Origin: Malurus cyaneus samueli
Taxonomy: Eukaryota; Chordata; Aves; Passeriformes; Maluridae
NCBI GenBank assembly: GCA_009741485.1
Contig: CM019215.1
Coordinates: forward strand, 80,804,187 to 80,868,186
Direction of reading: 5' to 3'
DNA length: 64,000 nt
A program made the position numbers and the translations under genes. The notes under the pieces were generated by a model. The model made no database searches, had not been told where the DNA came from, and saw only the letters and a program-made list of their open reading frames with translations. Positions 13,495 to 26,194 of the stretch are shown piece by piece. Positions within the stretch are counted from its first letter, which is position 1; each line of letters opens with the position of its first letter.

Positions 13495-13905
13495 AACTAT
13501 TTTTTCCCACAGAACATTTGTCTAATCTGCTCTTAAAGAACATCAGTGAAGATTTGCCCCTCTATCCAGAATTTTGTTTCCCACCCTTAACTTTCCTGAC
13601 CATTTACAAGCTTTGACTGATGCATAATTTTATTCTCCCTTGATGAAATAAAATGTTTTCCTACTGACGTGTTGGTCATAGAGAGCTGTTTATTCCCTTT
13701 CTGTTTATATCAATCCTTTTTTCACATCTTGTGTCATATAAGCATATGCTTTCCATCCCAGTCCTTCCTTCTTTTGACTGAACTACTCCAACCTGTTCTG
13801 ACCTTACTCACACAACATTCCCTTCAGTTTCTGGAACCTCTCACATCAGGCCACCTCCTTCTGAAAGTACAGTATCTAAAACTGGACATTACAGTTTGAT
13901 TTGAG
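13495..13905 (-). mobile_element. Ancient CR1/L3-like LINE relic
   Basis: Two parts resemble the reverse complement of older CR1 or L3-type ORF2. Near 13511 ACATTTGTCTAATCTGCTCTT recalls the 'gtctaacctgttcttaaa' stretch, and near 13875-13905 CTAAAACTGGACATTACAGTT recalls 'cagaactggacacagtactccagtt'. Both lie in the order and orientation expected for a minus-strand copy, with CTTCTTTTGACTGAACTACTCCAACC between them. It is heavily diverged with no open frame. A chance resemblance cannot be excluded without alignment. Confidence 0.5.
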
Positions 13906-16900
13906 TCCCTTTCTCTGATGTAATGTTTTAAAATAGGTGACACTTAATCTGTTTAAATTCTCTGTGTCCCCCCTACCTCCCTACAATTTATTTACCTTTA
14001 CGCTCCTTAACAGTAAAATAATGAATTACAAGCCATGCAGTGACATGATATGGTGTCCCATCAGTGTAGCAGGCATAAGGAACAGGAAATATTAAAAATA
14101 CCTTCTGCTTTCCTTCCCCAACACAGTCAAGCTTCTAAATAAGGTTGAAGGGACAGCAGTCCAGGTTAAGGGATAGAACATAATTCTTTATCACAAGGCC
14201 AGGGAGAGGCAAAATGAGACAATGCAGAAGAATGACAGCAAGAGTGCCTTTCCAGGTGCTACAGTTGTGTGGGTACTGATGGACTCACTCTCCTCAAGGA
14301 GCCCTTTGATGCAGTTGTGCATTCTCCAGAGGTCTGGTACCTCTGGCACCTCAGGCATGGGGGATCAGACATGCAGACAAAACTGGCAAATGCTCAGAAC
14401 AAACCACAGACAACGGAAGGCACACGGGAATGTCTCTGACTGGGGAGAAGAGGAAAGACTGGGGAGCGTGCCATTCACCAAATATCCCAAAAACCAAAGA
14501 AGGCTACAGCCAGAAAGACTGAGAGCTCCTTTACAGCAGGGAATTCTGGAAAGCACTTTCCAAAATTCCCTGGACAACTCTAGTTTAGTGTTGGCACTAA
14601 GGAAAGGCCACTGCTCTCCCCAAGGAAGGCTCTAACCCTGTAGCAATCCCTTTTCAACAGCCAAAAATCCCTGCAGATCTCACACCCCCCACAGGTGTCT
14701 AAGTGCCACTGAAAAATGGCTGCATCAGAGGCTCAGTTAGAAAGGGGATGAAATGAGCTTTCCTACAGTGCCATAAAGATTTAGCAAAGATAAGAGCTAG
14801 TAGGAGTCGATACTAAGAACCAGCTCCTAGCCTGCTTAATTCCTCGTGCCATTATGACTGAGTTCAATGGAGCCAGGCATAGCTTAGTTCAGGGGAGAAT
14901 TTGGCCCCCAATGTCTCCCTTGAACTTTTTGTTACAGCCTCCAGGACTCCTACCTGGCTGTGTCTGCAGAGCCGGAAGACAAAATCTATATCAGCAGAAA
15001 AGAAGAAACCAAATAAAATACAATCCAATACAAAAATGAGAAAATAAACAAGTATTACATATTTTAGATAATCCTTCTGTTAGACTTGATGAAAACCAGA
15101 GGGAAAAATCACTTCAATTTCCACTTGCTAAGGAAGCCTGTTGGGCGGGTCTCTGTAACTGTGGGCAGCACACTCCCTCCTTTGCAAACTATTGGCATTT
15201 CTTTGCTCCTGCCTTGTGAAAATGTTAACAAGGAACAGCCACGTCTGGTGAAATTTGTGGAAAACAAGCAAATACCTTCCAGAGACTGTGTCTATGAAGC
15301 TCCTAGCTTTAATATCACTGCAACATGGGAAGAGTCTGGAATTTGTGGCTCAAAAAACCGCTCCATTCGCATTGTCTCACTCATCCATTGAAACCCATGG
15401 CCTGAGAACTTGCTTAAACTGGTGTGAGCCGGGCAGCTCAAATGAAGATGCATTTGTAAGGACATTTTCACAAGGTATTGAATGGAATAAATAATAGGCA
15501 AGGTGCCCTGGAAGCCACTTTCTGTTGAAGGAATATTAAAAGCAGCTTGTTTCCTCTGACGTCCTACTAAGCAATGTTATAATGAGAACACTTCTAACCA
15601 AGAAATTTCACAGATGAGAACATGGGTTTTGGAAACATTGTGAACACCTGTAGCCTTTGTCCTCAGCCAGAGTAAATCAAATCTCTAACCAGAGTTAAGA
15701 GTTGTTGAGCTATCCCACACGTCTCTCAAGAACAACACATTAGACCGAGTACTAAGAAAGAAAAAATGCTCTTGGACACACAAGGCTTTATTTGCAAAAA
15801 GCCCAAACTGGACATTATGAAAAAATAATTCATAAAAAGCAACTCTGACAGCTGTAACTCTCAGGCACAAATTCTGGCAAGGAGAAAATCCTGACCAGAA
15901 TGACTGCTTGTATAAGACTGCAACCAGAATATCACAAGCAGAGTTGAAGCCCTTTTGAAACTGTGGCAACCTGTTTTATTCATCTCTCTTTCTCAGATGG
16001 AAAATAGGCTGCTAATTATGTATTGGACTGCACAGCATCCTAGTGAGGAGTAAACTCAGTTTTCTGACAGCTGTTACTGTACTTTTATGAGACCTTGATC
16101 CTTTAGAAGATATTGTGCTGTCTCAGACAGTTATATTAAAACCTTTTTCTCTGAGAACAAAATCTGAAATAGAGGAATGAGTTGGGCATTTGGGTTTTTT
16201 TTTCCTCTAACAGGTTTCTGAAAGCACTGAGTCTTTCAAGAAAACAATCCCAGCAGTTATCTTTTCTCCAAAAGGCATATGGTCTCACAGAAAAAGAGAT
16301 CTACTCTGTCCTTTCTTGATGGGGGTCATTTTTGCAAAGTGCTTTTGCATTATGTGTAAGGTGGATTGCAATAGCAAAAAGGAACAATTAGCATCAGCTG
16401 GGAGGCAAAAACAGATGAGGACACAATGCAGGGAGCGGGGTTACTGATCATGAGGATTTTGGCAAGTGTAACCACATAAATGCTTGCTGAAAATTGGGTA
16501 AAATTACAAATCCTAGGAATATTTTTTCAAGGAGAGGGAGAGAAAATAGATAACAGTTGTACCCATATCTGGTATAGAGAGAACTTTTTGCAAGGAGTCT
16601 GCCCATGAAGAAAAATAAGGCACATAGGAGGAAGAATACCTATTTTGAGAATCTAGGAAAAAAAGATTTTTCAAAATCTAAAACTGCAGAAAGTTGTTAG
16701 ACTCTTCACCTCCTCAAACGGTTATTCTTTTTCTTGTAAGAGCATGCAATCCAATCACAGCTCCACTGTAATGTGAAAGTAACTCAAATAAGAATCAAAA
16801 CTTGCAAAGCAGTATCTGACCTTAAAGGAGTTCACAAAAGCCCACGTAATTTTCATCTTAAGGCACTGAATACATCCATGAACACCCTCTTTACAGAATT

Positions 16901-18935
16901 TTAAACCTATTGCATCGCAAAAAATAGTTCAATGTCAAAAGCCAATTAACAGTTCTATAATCTTGTTTAGTCAAAGGTTAAACAATGAAAGTTAGGCACA
17001 ATCTGTATGCATTTTACTTAATTCATTTATTAGTGAGTGAATTGTATTTTAATTTGAGTTTTCAACAGTGTAAATAATGTATTTGATAGAGAATTTTGCC
17101 TAAGAAGCATACAAAGTTTTATCTCAGGAAATTCAGTTAAAATGATTCTTTGGGGTTTAAAGTCATTTATCCTTCAACCTCATCCTTTATAAAACCAAGA
17201 CCTAGAATAGTTACTGCTTAGTTATTAATAATATGAAGCTAATGATAATGGCTTTTAAGTCATAACCAGTGCATAAATTAAGCTGTTTCTGGGCTGTTAA
17301 TTTTTTTTCTTTTGGTCAAAGTTCATCTTCATCTCTTTGCTTTCAGGAGTTACCGTTGGCTTATGAAAATTCAGTGGGTTATTCAGAAAGTTTCTCTCAT
17401 CATTAGCAACAAGAAATTAGTAATTGAAGTCAAAATACACCTCTTAATATTCAGGGAACAGGAAGAGCATAAAAATAACAAAACTTAAAAAAGAAAAAAA
17501 TTACCATTGAAAATACACTTGGGCATAGAATAGCAGAATAAACGCCAATGAAACACAGCCACCACAACACAGCACAAAGAGTAGAAAATGAAAGGCATAT
17601 AAAAATCTTTTGAACCTAAATCTGCAACAATGTCTGTTTTTCAATGGGGCTTCAGCTTTTCATTTGGCATAACATTAGCCCTTGATTGTACAGTATGTTG
17701 AACAGGAATTCTGCTGGTTTCTTACTTGGTGGACAACAACAATGGAAATAACCTGTACCTGATAGCACTGGAGAAGATGTTAGGGCATGGAGCACTAAAC
17801 ATTTGAATTGATAAAGCTGACGACAAGACAAGTGTTTCCAATTATCAAGATGTCTATGAGTGAAATACAAAGATTCAGAACCAAGATAAATGTTGTCCCT
17901 TTTCTTAATCATAACTCTTCTCCCAAAAGTCAGATCCTGACATGTACTTGGCTTGGGATAAAGCAAGGAGTAGAATATGCCTTTGAAATTGGCACAAATG
18001 CTGCCTTCAGAATGTCAGCCAGGCACCTGGAGGTCCTTTCCAGCTCTTTATAATGGGGTGTGACTAACGTTCTTAAAAGCTCAGGATTGTAGCCTTCTAG
18101 ACACAGTGCTGAGCACTGCCTACGTCACGCCAGACTGGAGTGCCACAGAAAGCCTGCTGGAAAAATTCGTGGAAGCATTTTCTAGGGTCAGCTACAGACT
18201 TTGTGTGCTCTCTTGGATAACGTGGATATTCATTCTGCTTAGGTTTAAATCCAGGGAAACTGGGACCCCAGTTTTGGAGGTCAAAGGAGCCCCGAGAGCC
18301 CATTTAAACTGCTACCTAGAGACGCTATCGCCTAACTTCTGGCAATTTGGATCCTAGCAAAACACCTGCATTAGTACCAAGGAGGTAGAGTGAACACCTT
18401 CTTTAATATCTCTTTGCCTCCACCTCTCACCAATGGAATGGGAATTGGTTTGTTCTTCTACCTTACCAAGACTGGTAAAATTGGAAGTACTTTACATGGA
18501 AATGAAATTGGATACTTCTTTTCTGTGGAGAAGATAAGGACCTTGGATAGTCAGTATTTTTAAAGAAAAGTGTGTCATTTGAAAACTTAATTATTTTGGT
18601 AGTGAAAAATGCTTATTATAAAATTCTAATTAAAAGAAAACAATTTTCATTATCTTTCGTAACTATAACACACATTTATGAGAAAGTCAGCAGTAGCAAC
18701 GGGTTATGCACTTTTAAGCAATTAAATTTCCTACTTGTCTGATTTTGTTAGACTAATCAGTTATACCCGGAATTTAATAAAGTGGACAGTTAAAGGAATT
18801 TAATCTATTCTCTCTAGAACAAACAAGATTAACAAGACAAGGTTCAGATTTGAGAAAAATATTTAAGAGATAAGCTAAATTAGAAAGTGGAAAAGCCTTT
18901 TGTGATTCCCAAGCAGTTACATAAATGAAGGAAAT

Positions 18936-18939
<4 letters not shown>
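13906..18939. other. AT-rich non-coding DNA
   Basis: No supported gene. A 137-codon open frame at 14222-14635 (plus) sits in somewhat GC-richer sequence but carries no recognisable motif and has no splice or promoter context. Near 18035 the phrase GGAGGTCCTTTCCAGCTCTT resembles a CR1 3' end but is too short to call. Confidence 0.65.
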
Positions 18940-18972
<33 letters not shown>

Positions 18973-19008
18973 AAAAAACAAAACCACAAACAAACAACCA
19001 AAAAATAT
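18940..19008. repeat. A32 run grading into A/C-rich tract
   Basis: Thirty-two consecutive A (18940-18971) are followed by CAAAAAACAAAACCACAAACAAACAACC. This A then CAAA/CCAAA grading recurs at 23.3, 23.7, 34.5, 43.9 and 62.4 kb. It could be a retrotransposed A-tail or an expanded low-complexity tract; no element body is recognisable upstream. Confidence 0.9.
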
Positions 19009-19617
19009 CCCCAAAGGTTAACAGGCAATATAGGAGTAATTTCTTTCCTCATAAAATAATTAACCTTTGGAAAAGACTTCCTGTCAGCACAGAGGCTTTT
19101 ACTATGTCATTTGAGGAACTAGGCACATTCCTGAAAATGAGCAATAGGGAACGCAAATAAGCCTTTGAAAATAAAGCATCTTAGACATAGTCATGTCCTG
19201 TGAAAGAGGCTCTTTGCAGTGTAGAAACCAAACAATTCCCTCCATCTCTTAGACGGGGAAAACAAACCCAACAGATATTTTATAAGTAAGAGAAAAGATG
19301 AAGCAATTTGTTTAAAGTCTCTTCTTTATACATCCTTTCGTGGCTGGTTTATTTCCAGGGCTATGAATTTTCACTAGATGGATTTGCTCATTAACTATAT
19401 GCAAGTTTAAACCGCAAAGTTAAATGGATGAAATATTCCTACCATCACTGGCTCCCTTCATATGAGTTGCCCTGTCAAAGTATTATTTTGTAAGCAATAC
19501 TTGCATATTCTTCTTATCATAATTCTTATTTTTAATTGAAAAATGAGAGAAACTCATACTTTCAAAGCAGATTACAAAGATCAATACCTCCTTCTTACTG
19601 AAAATAAATAGGATTTA

Positions 19618-19642
19618 GGTGCCTAACTCCCTTGGACTCCTC
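19618..19642. repeat. Possible fragment of a sauropsid palindromic repeat
   Basis: GATTTAGGTGCCTAACTCCC matches by recognition a phrase frequent in dispersed palindromic repeats of turtles, crocodilians and birds. Only about 25 bp is recognisable, so the assignment is weak. Confidence 0.3.
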
Positions 19643-19696
19643 TGATACTCTGATACTTCTGGAAGCAATCTTCTTATGGAGTAATCATCAGGGTAC

Positions 19697-19721
19697 AAAA
19701 AAAAAAAAAAAAAAAAAAAAA
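19697..19721. repeat. A25 run
   Basis: Twenty-five consecutive A between unique flanks. No target-site duplication or element body is visible by eye. Confidence 0.9.
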
Positions 19722-21370
19722 GATCAGTAGGCTTTTAATAAAACTATATATATGGAAAAATGCTTTAAATTCCATAAAAGACATTTATTTTATGTGAAGA
19801 CAAAATCATGAAGAAAAGTCATATTGGAATAGTTAGAATAGCAGTAAAACACCACTCATTGGTAAAGCATTTCATTTCTGGGCAGATGGAAGAGCTGAAA
19901 ACAATCACCATCTATCTATATGTACATCCACTTGCTCTTTATAACTTAATTCTATGCTGTGTATAGGTTACAGAGATTTCTCCAGGGTGAAATTGTCCTT
20001 CCCCATCTCACCATATTCTGATAATGACTGGAAAGGGTTTGATATATTGAAACACTCTTGCCTTGATTGTGTTTTTCATTCATTACTAAAGCTGAGAATA
20101 TTGAAGTTGAAAATAGTGTACAATATCTGATTAGAAAAATAAGTGGTTCCAGGTTGAAAACAAAAGACTGACACCCAACACTGTAATAAACCAATACAGC
20201 ACCCTATTCTGAAATAATCATTCTACAGACCTGGTGCAGAAGAAAAAAAGTAAATCCATTACATTCACATCTCATAATTATATTTGGAAGATGCCCCAGG
20301 ACACAACAACCAAGCAGTGAACTATTCATCTCACTTATAAAAGCCACTGTTAAAGCGGAAGCAACGATACTTAAGAAAGGCTGATAAAATGACAAAATAT
20401 GAACTCCAAGATTTCAGCAAAATGGCTGTAATCCAGCAAGGAAGAAACCATTTCCTGTGAAACAGTGGAAAGTTTCATGATGCATCTCTCTACATCAACC
20501 TTCCCCCTGCAGCTGTGCTTCAACAGAAAGTACAAGAAAAGCACTTCACATGGCTTTATGCAAACAACAGTTTGGTTTATATTGACAGTTTTCCCCCTTT
20601 AAAGGTATTTTGTCTGCTCTAAAGATGAGACTTCTGCAAAACACAGAGGTAGCTGGCTAAACAGTATTCCTCAACACTGAGTACGTAGTGAGGATTGTAA
20701 AAATCAGGTGTGCTGCTGTCTGTGAAGTTCTGTCACTTCACTGAGGGTCTTTAAATCAGCACAGTATAAAAAAAGAAATAATCATTCCTCACATGTCTGT
20801 ATTTTGATGCAAAAAGGGCTGGGAAAGATATATTAAGGAACAGCTAGAATCCCCTTAATTAAGGTTACTATGCAGATTTCCACTATAAGATAAAACTTGG
20901 CTCTAATCCCTAGTTCTAAATCCCAGATTCACAAATCATATTGGCCTCAAGATTTGTAGCTTAGGTCACAAGCTGAGGTAGGATTTTTCCACCAAATTTG
21001 CAGTAAATCAGACAAGGAGATCATGAATTACGAACCTATGAAATAGAGATGTTCACTATAGTTCAAAAAGTCTCAACTATTTTTTGTTACTTCATAGCCA
21101 AAAGAAGTAAATAATAAAAACTGCAAACTGGAAAAGAAGACAGATAAGATTTCATTTAGCAGACTTTTGTGGTTGAGGTCTGTGGCACAGCACAAAAATT
21201 GCTTGATAGCCATCACATCAGACACATTATTAACATTTATATAGAAATGCTGATATAAGTTATTCATCCCGTGGAAGAGACGTGTAGCAGATATTTGTTC
21301 CCTGAATCTGGTTTCATTCGGGCATGCATAAGTGCTCATCAATTTTATGTGTCCACAGAAAGCAGCCACA

Positions 21371-21391
21371 TGCACACACACATACACACCC
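21371..21391. repeat. Short interrupted (AC)n microsatellite
   Basis: TGCACACACACATACACACC, an AC repeat broken by one T. Simple sequence only. Confidence 0.85.
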
Positions 21392-21879
21392 CCTCCTAGG
21401 GCCATCCTGTGACTGAAAAACCCTGCTCCTATTGGAATGGATGGATGTGGGGGAAAGACAAGAATTTAGTTACCATCCTAATTCCTAAATATCAAAATGA
21501 GTTAATGCTTATATCTTCAACACCCCATAAGTCTCCTAATCTATTCCTTTAATGATTAACATGTTAAGAATATATTCTTTAAGGTATAAATATAGCACTG
21601 GGGTATTTTTTTTATTTATTTATAAACTATTAAAGCATAATCCTGCAAATTTTCCCCATAGATTGTTGTGAAGCAATGATCAGACAAAAGCATTTGCAGG
21701 GGTCCACCTTTAAAACATGTTTGTAGCATGATTTTAGTTAAGGTAGCTGGTATTTTTGAGATTAAATTTACTTTCTTTTAGGATATAACAATAGCATGAT
21801 GGCAATAATAAGAGTAATCAGGACTGGCATAAAAATGGGCCTGATCCCACACCAGGTTTGTTTACGCCACCCTCCAGAG

Positions 21880-22330
21880 ACACAGCCAGGGCTGTACTGC
21901 CCAGGGCTGAACACACAGAACAGCCCAGACTCCTTATTATACAAACCATCCATTTTATTCTCCAAAATGCTCTATCTCCAGTTTTTGGCAGGAGAGAGAC
22001 AGCTGGTTAAAAAGCAATGAAGAGAAGCCAGGCGGGACAGAACTGCCACAGCTTCAGCCTGGTGCAAACCGAGGAAAAGGAAAGGTCAGCACCGCAGAAT
22101 TCCCTGCCCAGCTTCCCAGGAGGAGCTTCCCCGTTTCCCCGTTTCTGTTCAGCAGCGGTCCTTGTGTATGGCTGGCGAGTGGGCTCCTGGCCAGCCCCCA
22201 CAGAGGTGCCCAGTAATGTGCTTTGTGCATTCTCTCAGCCAAGGGCTATTCCTGTGCCAAACAGGAGATGGAACAACCGCTGTGTCAGGAACAACAAACA
22301 CCCTGTTCCTTATCCAGCCTTCCTTCTCTG
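21880..22330. other. GC-richer patch with several CpGs
   Basis: Against an AT-rich background this stretch is clearly richer in G and C and keeps several CpGs (for example GGCGGG near 22032, ACCGAGG near 22068, ACCGCAG near 22090, GCAGCGG near 22152). Overlapping open frames of 62-109 codons exist on both strands, as expected from low stop density, and none resembles a known protein. It could be a decayed LTR, a regulatory patch or a lineage-specific insertion. Confidence 0.4.
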
Positions 22331-22949
22331 CCTGAATGAATACTAAACCTCAAACCAGAAGCCTCTGCATTTTCACTCCAGACGTGGACAAGTGCATCTT
22401 TTCTAGAGCTGGTTGAAAGAGTGGGCAAAATGGTTTTTAACAAACACAATTGTTTTTCAAAAGAGGCACCCTTTGTAATGGAGAAAATATTGTTTTGAAA
22501 TTTTCCAGTTTTCACTGAGCTTTTATTTCTCACCCTTCACTTTTTCATTTCTGCCCAGTGTTGTCATGGAAAATATCCCTTCTATGCTCCTCTGGCCTTT
22601 ATAGAGGGAGGTTTCCTCCCTCCTTCCTTCATTTTGGAAGCACTATGTTTAACACCCATTCTTGATGTACGAGATAATTAAAACATGAGATGCCTTTCAG
22701 TCTCTATTCAGGAGTTAACTATCCTCTGTGTTTGAAAGCTTCCAACTTTTAGAGGAGAAAAGACTGTAGATCACTTTAAGCTGTTTCAATAGAAAAATGA
22801 AGGGCATATTAAGGAATAAACAGCTGCTTTGACATCACAGTGACATATGAAAAGCAGGTAAAATTCAGCCTAGTTTATTTTCCTTCTGAGACATGTAGGT
22901 GGCTGAAACCAGCTTTTCTAAAGATGACTGAGAAATTTACTTGAAAGTG

Positions 22950-23098
22950 TATAACCAATAAAGCAGTCCTTTATTAACAAGAAATAGGAAAACAACAAAA
23001 GAGTTTTTACAGTTTCTTCAGTGCTTGAACATAATCCCTAACTGTGACTTTTGCTCCCAAGGCTGTTTTCAGCATTTTCTTGTACAACCAGCCTGGAG
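22950..23098 (-). other. Candidate 3'-terminal coding exon
   Basis: On the minus strand an acceptor (TTGTTCTTTTTCAAG, AG at 23100-23099) is followed by an open frame ending in TAA at 23009-23007. The 29-30 residues begin PGWLYKKMLKTALG, continue AKVTVRDY and end VQALKKL, a composition that looks protein-like. An AATAAA on the same strand lies at 22975-22970, about 32 nt past the stop, giving a very short 3' UTR. I do not recognise the protein and found no phase-compatible upstream exon. The frame stays open past the acceptor for about 27 more codons, so a small unspliced open frame is equally possible. Thirty open codons occur often by chance. Confidence 0.25.
22957..22975. promoter_or_regulatory. 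Back-to-back AATAAA signals in a 19-bp inverted repeat
   Basis: AATAAAG (22957-22963) and CTTTATT (22969-22975) are perfect inverted arms, so a polyadenylation-type hexamer is present on both strands. On the minus strand it follows the candidate stop codon at 23007. In AT-rich DNA AATAAA is frequent, so function is unproven. Confidence 0.3.
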
Positions 23099-23304
23099 CT
23101 TGAAAAAGAACAAGTACAATAGCATTAAGCCTCAACATGGTGTGCATTATTAACTGGCTGGTGCATACCTTGGATTTGTTGCATTAGGTAAGAGGATGAA
23201 AGCACAGTGCCTTCCCTTTTGCCCACCCAAGAAGCATGCAGACAGCTTAATAGTATATATCCTTAGGAGGCTAATTATTGCTACAGCAGAATGATTTTTC
23301 ATTT

Positions 23305-23338
23305 AAAAAAAAAAAAAACAAAAAAACAAAAAAAAAAC
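23305..23338. repeat. A-rich tract, A14 plus CAAAAAAA units
   Basis: Fourteen A followed by C-interrupted A-runs. Low complexity only. Confidence 0.9.
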
Positions 23339-23670
23339 AGTTATGGATTTTGTTCTTTTAGGCTCTTTTAAAAAACATTTTTGTATGTCATTTTCTTTTC
23401 CCTAGAGTGCCTTTCCACTCTATGAAGTGAGTATCAGCAAAGAGATGTCAAGAAAGTAAAAAAAGACGAACTATACACACTTGTTTCTGTACTATTCAAA
23501 ATACACATTTGCTAATTAACTTGCTTAAGATTTCTTAAAATTCTTATTCTCTTTTCTTATATCCATGGAAGCAGTAGCCTTTTTATCATCAGTTACTGGC
23601 CTCAACAATAAGTTTTAACCTATTTTCCTTTGTTAAAATGGACTAAACTTTTACTACTAATTTTGATATT

Positions 23671-23725
23671 AAACAAACAACAACAAAAAAAAAAAAAAAA
23701 AAAAAAACAAAAAAATAAAACAAGA
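23671..23725. repeat. A23 run with flanking CAAA/CAA units
   Basis: AAACAAACAACAAC leads into 23 consecutive A (23685-23707) and then CAAAAAAATAAAACAAG. The interruptions lie on both sides of the run, unlike a simple retroposon tail. Confidence 0.9.
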
Positions 23726-24369
23726 AAACCCTAGAAGTAGCTGAAAACTCAGAACATGCTGCTGAAATAGCAACAGACCACTGTAAAAGGTTGTCATTTT
23801 TCCTATCCTACTCGGAGCTCTGCCTTCTCTTGAGTTTAGTTTTCTACCACATTAATGTCTTCCTCCCTCTGATAATTTTTTATGTCTTGGTCTGTGTCTC
23901 ATGCTGGGGAGTAAGACTGGCAGGAGAAGCAGCAGCCCCACAGGTATCCTGGTAAATCCTTTCAGATGTAATGCCTCTGGCTTCAGAAGGAATGATTCAC
24001 TGGCACACATGGCCAACTGCATTCAATATTCTCCTCAAAAACACAGGGCAATGGGCATGGGGATTTCTCAGCCCATTAACAAGCAGTGAGATGTCAGGGT
24101 TTGGTACTGGGAGTGGGAGTTTAGTTCATCGTCCCACAAGGCAAGCCCTGCTAATTGGTCCAACTGAAGGTTTAAAAAGTCAATATCCTTACCTAGACAA
24201 TAATGATAACAATTCCTAATAGCTCTTTGAGGAGCGTGTGCCAGTCAAATCCCACTAGCAGTGCAGAAAAGAGAGGGAAACAAACCCCAAACCAAACAGA
24301 TGGGAAGATTTTACATTGCACCAGTTCACTGACTTGCAGAGGAACAAGCTCAGGTTTTAGAAATTTGCC

Positions 24370-24590
24370 AGATTAGGATATCAGTTTAGACAGACCACAC
24401 TCCGGTTTATTTTTCCAGCCTTTTACAGTAGCAGCAGCCACATCCCTGCTGCTCTGGCGACAGATTATCACACCTATAATTCTTTTCATTAGCTCTAACT
24501 GATGTGCCACGGGCCCAATGACAGCCTTGTCAGGAGATTTCTGACAGCTCCAACATCCAGATGATTTCTGAATCAAACAGGGGAAGAAAT
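24370..24590. other. Stretch resembling conserved non-coding DNA
   Basis: Balanced-composition sequence without simple repeats. It carries motif-like words such as CAGATTATCACACC, TTCATTAGC and CTGACAGCTCC, together with CpGs (CTCCGG, GGCGAC, CACGGG) unusual for the surrounding AT-rich DNA. This is an impression of texture, not evidence of conservation. Confidence 0.2.
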
Positions 24591-24670
24591 ATAATTGCTT
24601 TTACCTTAGCAGGTAGCAGCAATCCTTCTTTGTCTGCTGTGAAAGAAGGTTAAAAAATACAGGACAGGAA

Positions 24671-24765
24671 TTAAAAAAAAAACCAAAAACCTACAAACCC
24701 ACCACAAAATGCCCACCCCTCCCCCCAAACAAACAAATAAATACACACCCAAACAAACAAGCAAC
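24671..24765. repeat. A/C-rich low-complexity tract
   Basis: Almost no G or T: A-runs, CCAAAAACC, CCACCAC, a C-run and CAAACAAACAAATAAATACAC. The reverse strand gives a spurious 88-codon frame rich in F, L, V and G. Confidence 0.9.
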
Positions 24766-25305
24766 GCAGATGAGAGGAGGCTATTGACAAAAGGATCAGG
24801 AAAAAAAAATAAGGACCACCCACTCCCCTGGAAGCTGGGCATTTTTTTCACCAACACATAAAATTTGTCCAAAAATAATATTTTCTTACTTTAAGTAGGA
24901 TCATTCTCATGTATAGTCCCCGTGTTACATGATATATGGGCATGGCAAGTAAGTAAATTATTATCCTTCCTTTGGGGTCTTTGTTTTTAATTCCTCCTTA
25001 CATAAATAAAGCCCCAACAATAGGAAAAAAAGATTCAATTGAGAGAAACACTTCAGAAATATCAGGAAGAAAAGAAAGTGGGGTTAACTATCCTTTCACA
25101 TTTCTATTAGCCTTTCCACCTATGTAGGATATACCACCTTGGAAAGCCTTGCTTAGATTTAATTTGAAGAATTTATGCCTTTGGTCAGAGTGAGTTAAAT
25201 TGGTAGCAAGGCTAAATCTCAGCCTCACAACAAAAGCTATCCCTTTTATATTTATATAAATAACATTTTCCTGTGTTTGTTGTGCTGAAATTTCATACAC
25301 CTACA

Positions 25306-25346
25306 CTCCTCCCCCCAGAAAACAAACAAACAAACAAGCAAAAATC
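25306..25346. repeat. C-run followed by (CAAA)n
   Basis: CTCCTCCCCCCAG followed by AAAACAAACAAACAAACAAGC. Simple sequence only. Confidence 0.85.
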
Positions 25347-26194
25347 CCAGTCGTTTGATAAATCTTTGCATATGCAACTCTTATAAATGGATGCATGCAT
25401 TTTAGGAGGAATTTAAACATATTTGATATAAGGCAGAAAGGGAAGGGGAAAAATAAGTTTCCGGCTTCAAAAAAGCCTTCAATATGCTCGTGTACATTGC
25501 TGTGGTGTGCACTTTGCGAGTTACATTTCTGAAGGTTTTGAAAAATGTGACTGTGAGTTTTTAACAGTGTAGTGTTTGCAGTTAATCATCAGCAACTTAA
25601 AAAGACATTGACATCTGTTGTCTAGAGAGAGAAAGAAAAATGTAAGGGGGAGAGTAGGCAGGGGGGGTTGCAAATTAAATCAGTTTGAATCCTCCTTAGT
25701 GTTACAGAGTCAATAGCAGGAAATTTGCTCTCAGAAAAATGTGGGGTTGTGACCCTCTATGTTTCAAGACATCCTAATTTAGCTTGATCCTTCATGCTCT
25801 CTGCTCCTCCTACTTGTACCCTAGAGGCAGGTTTTCTCCTACTGAGAAAGAGATTAAGGGGGAAAGTGCTGAAAGAGGGAGGTAGAGAAAGAAAATAAGA
25901 CAGGAATAAACTGGAACTGAAGTCTTAAAATCTGAGAGATTATTAAAATTCAATCACTCCGCAGCAAAACTTATTTTTATGCAGGCACCAATGACTTCTT
26001 TGAACCGATGTTGAAAGGTAACATGAAAATTTTTTATTAGTGTTTGAGACCATTTTCTGAGGACACCAGAGAGCTGTTTTTGACGTACACAAGTAGTGCT
26101 CACACACTATATAATGAGTATACATCTACCGAGACACTTTTCTTCATCTCAGTTTGGACCATACAAGTGAATCAACTTCCCAATTAAAGGCAAA

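Noticed and set aside
14222..14635. 137-codon open frame on the plus strand
   Set aside because: Sits in slightly GC-richer DNA with a shadow frame on the other strand; no motif and no supporting signals.
18020..18053. GGAGGTCCTTTCCAGCTCTT resembling a CR1 3' end
   Set aside because: Only about 20 bp, no supporting upstream CR1 sequence.
24606..24872. 88-codon minus-strand hydrophobic frame resembling a membrane protein
   Set aside because: It is the translation of an A/C-rich low-complexity tract.
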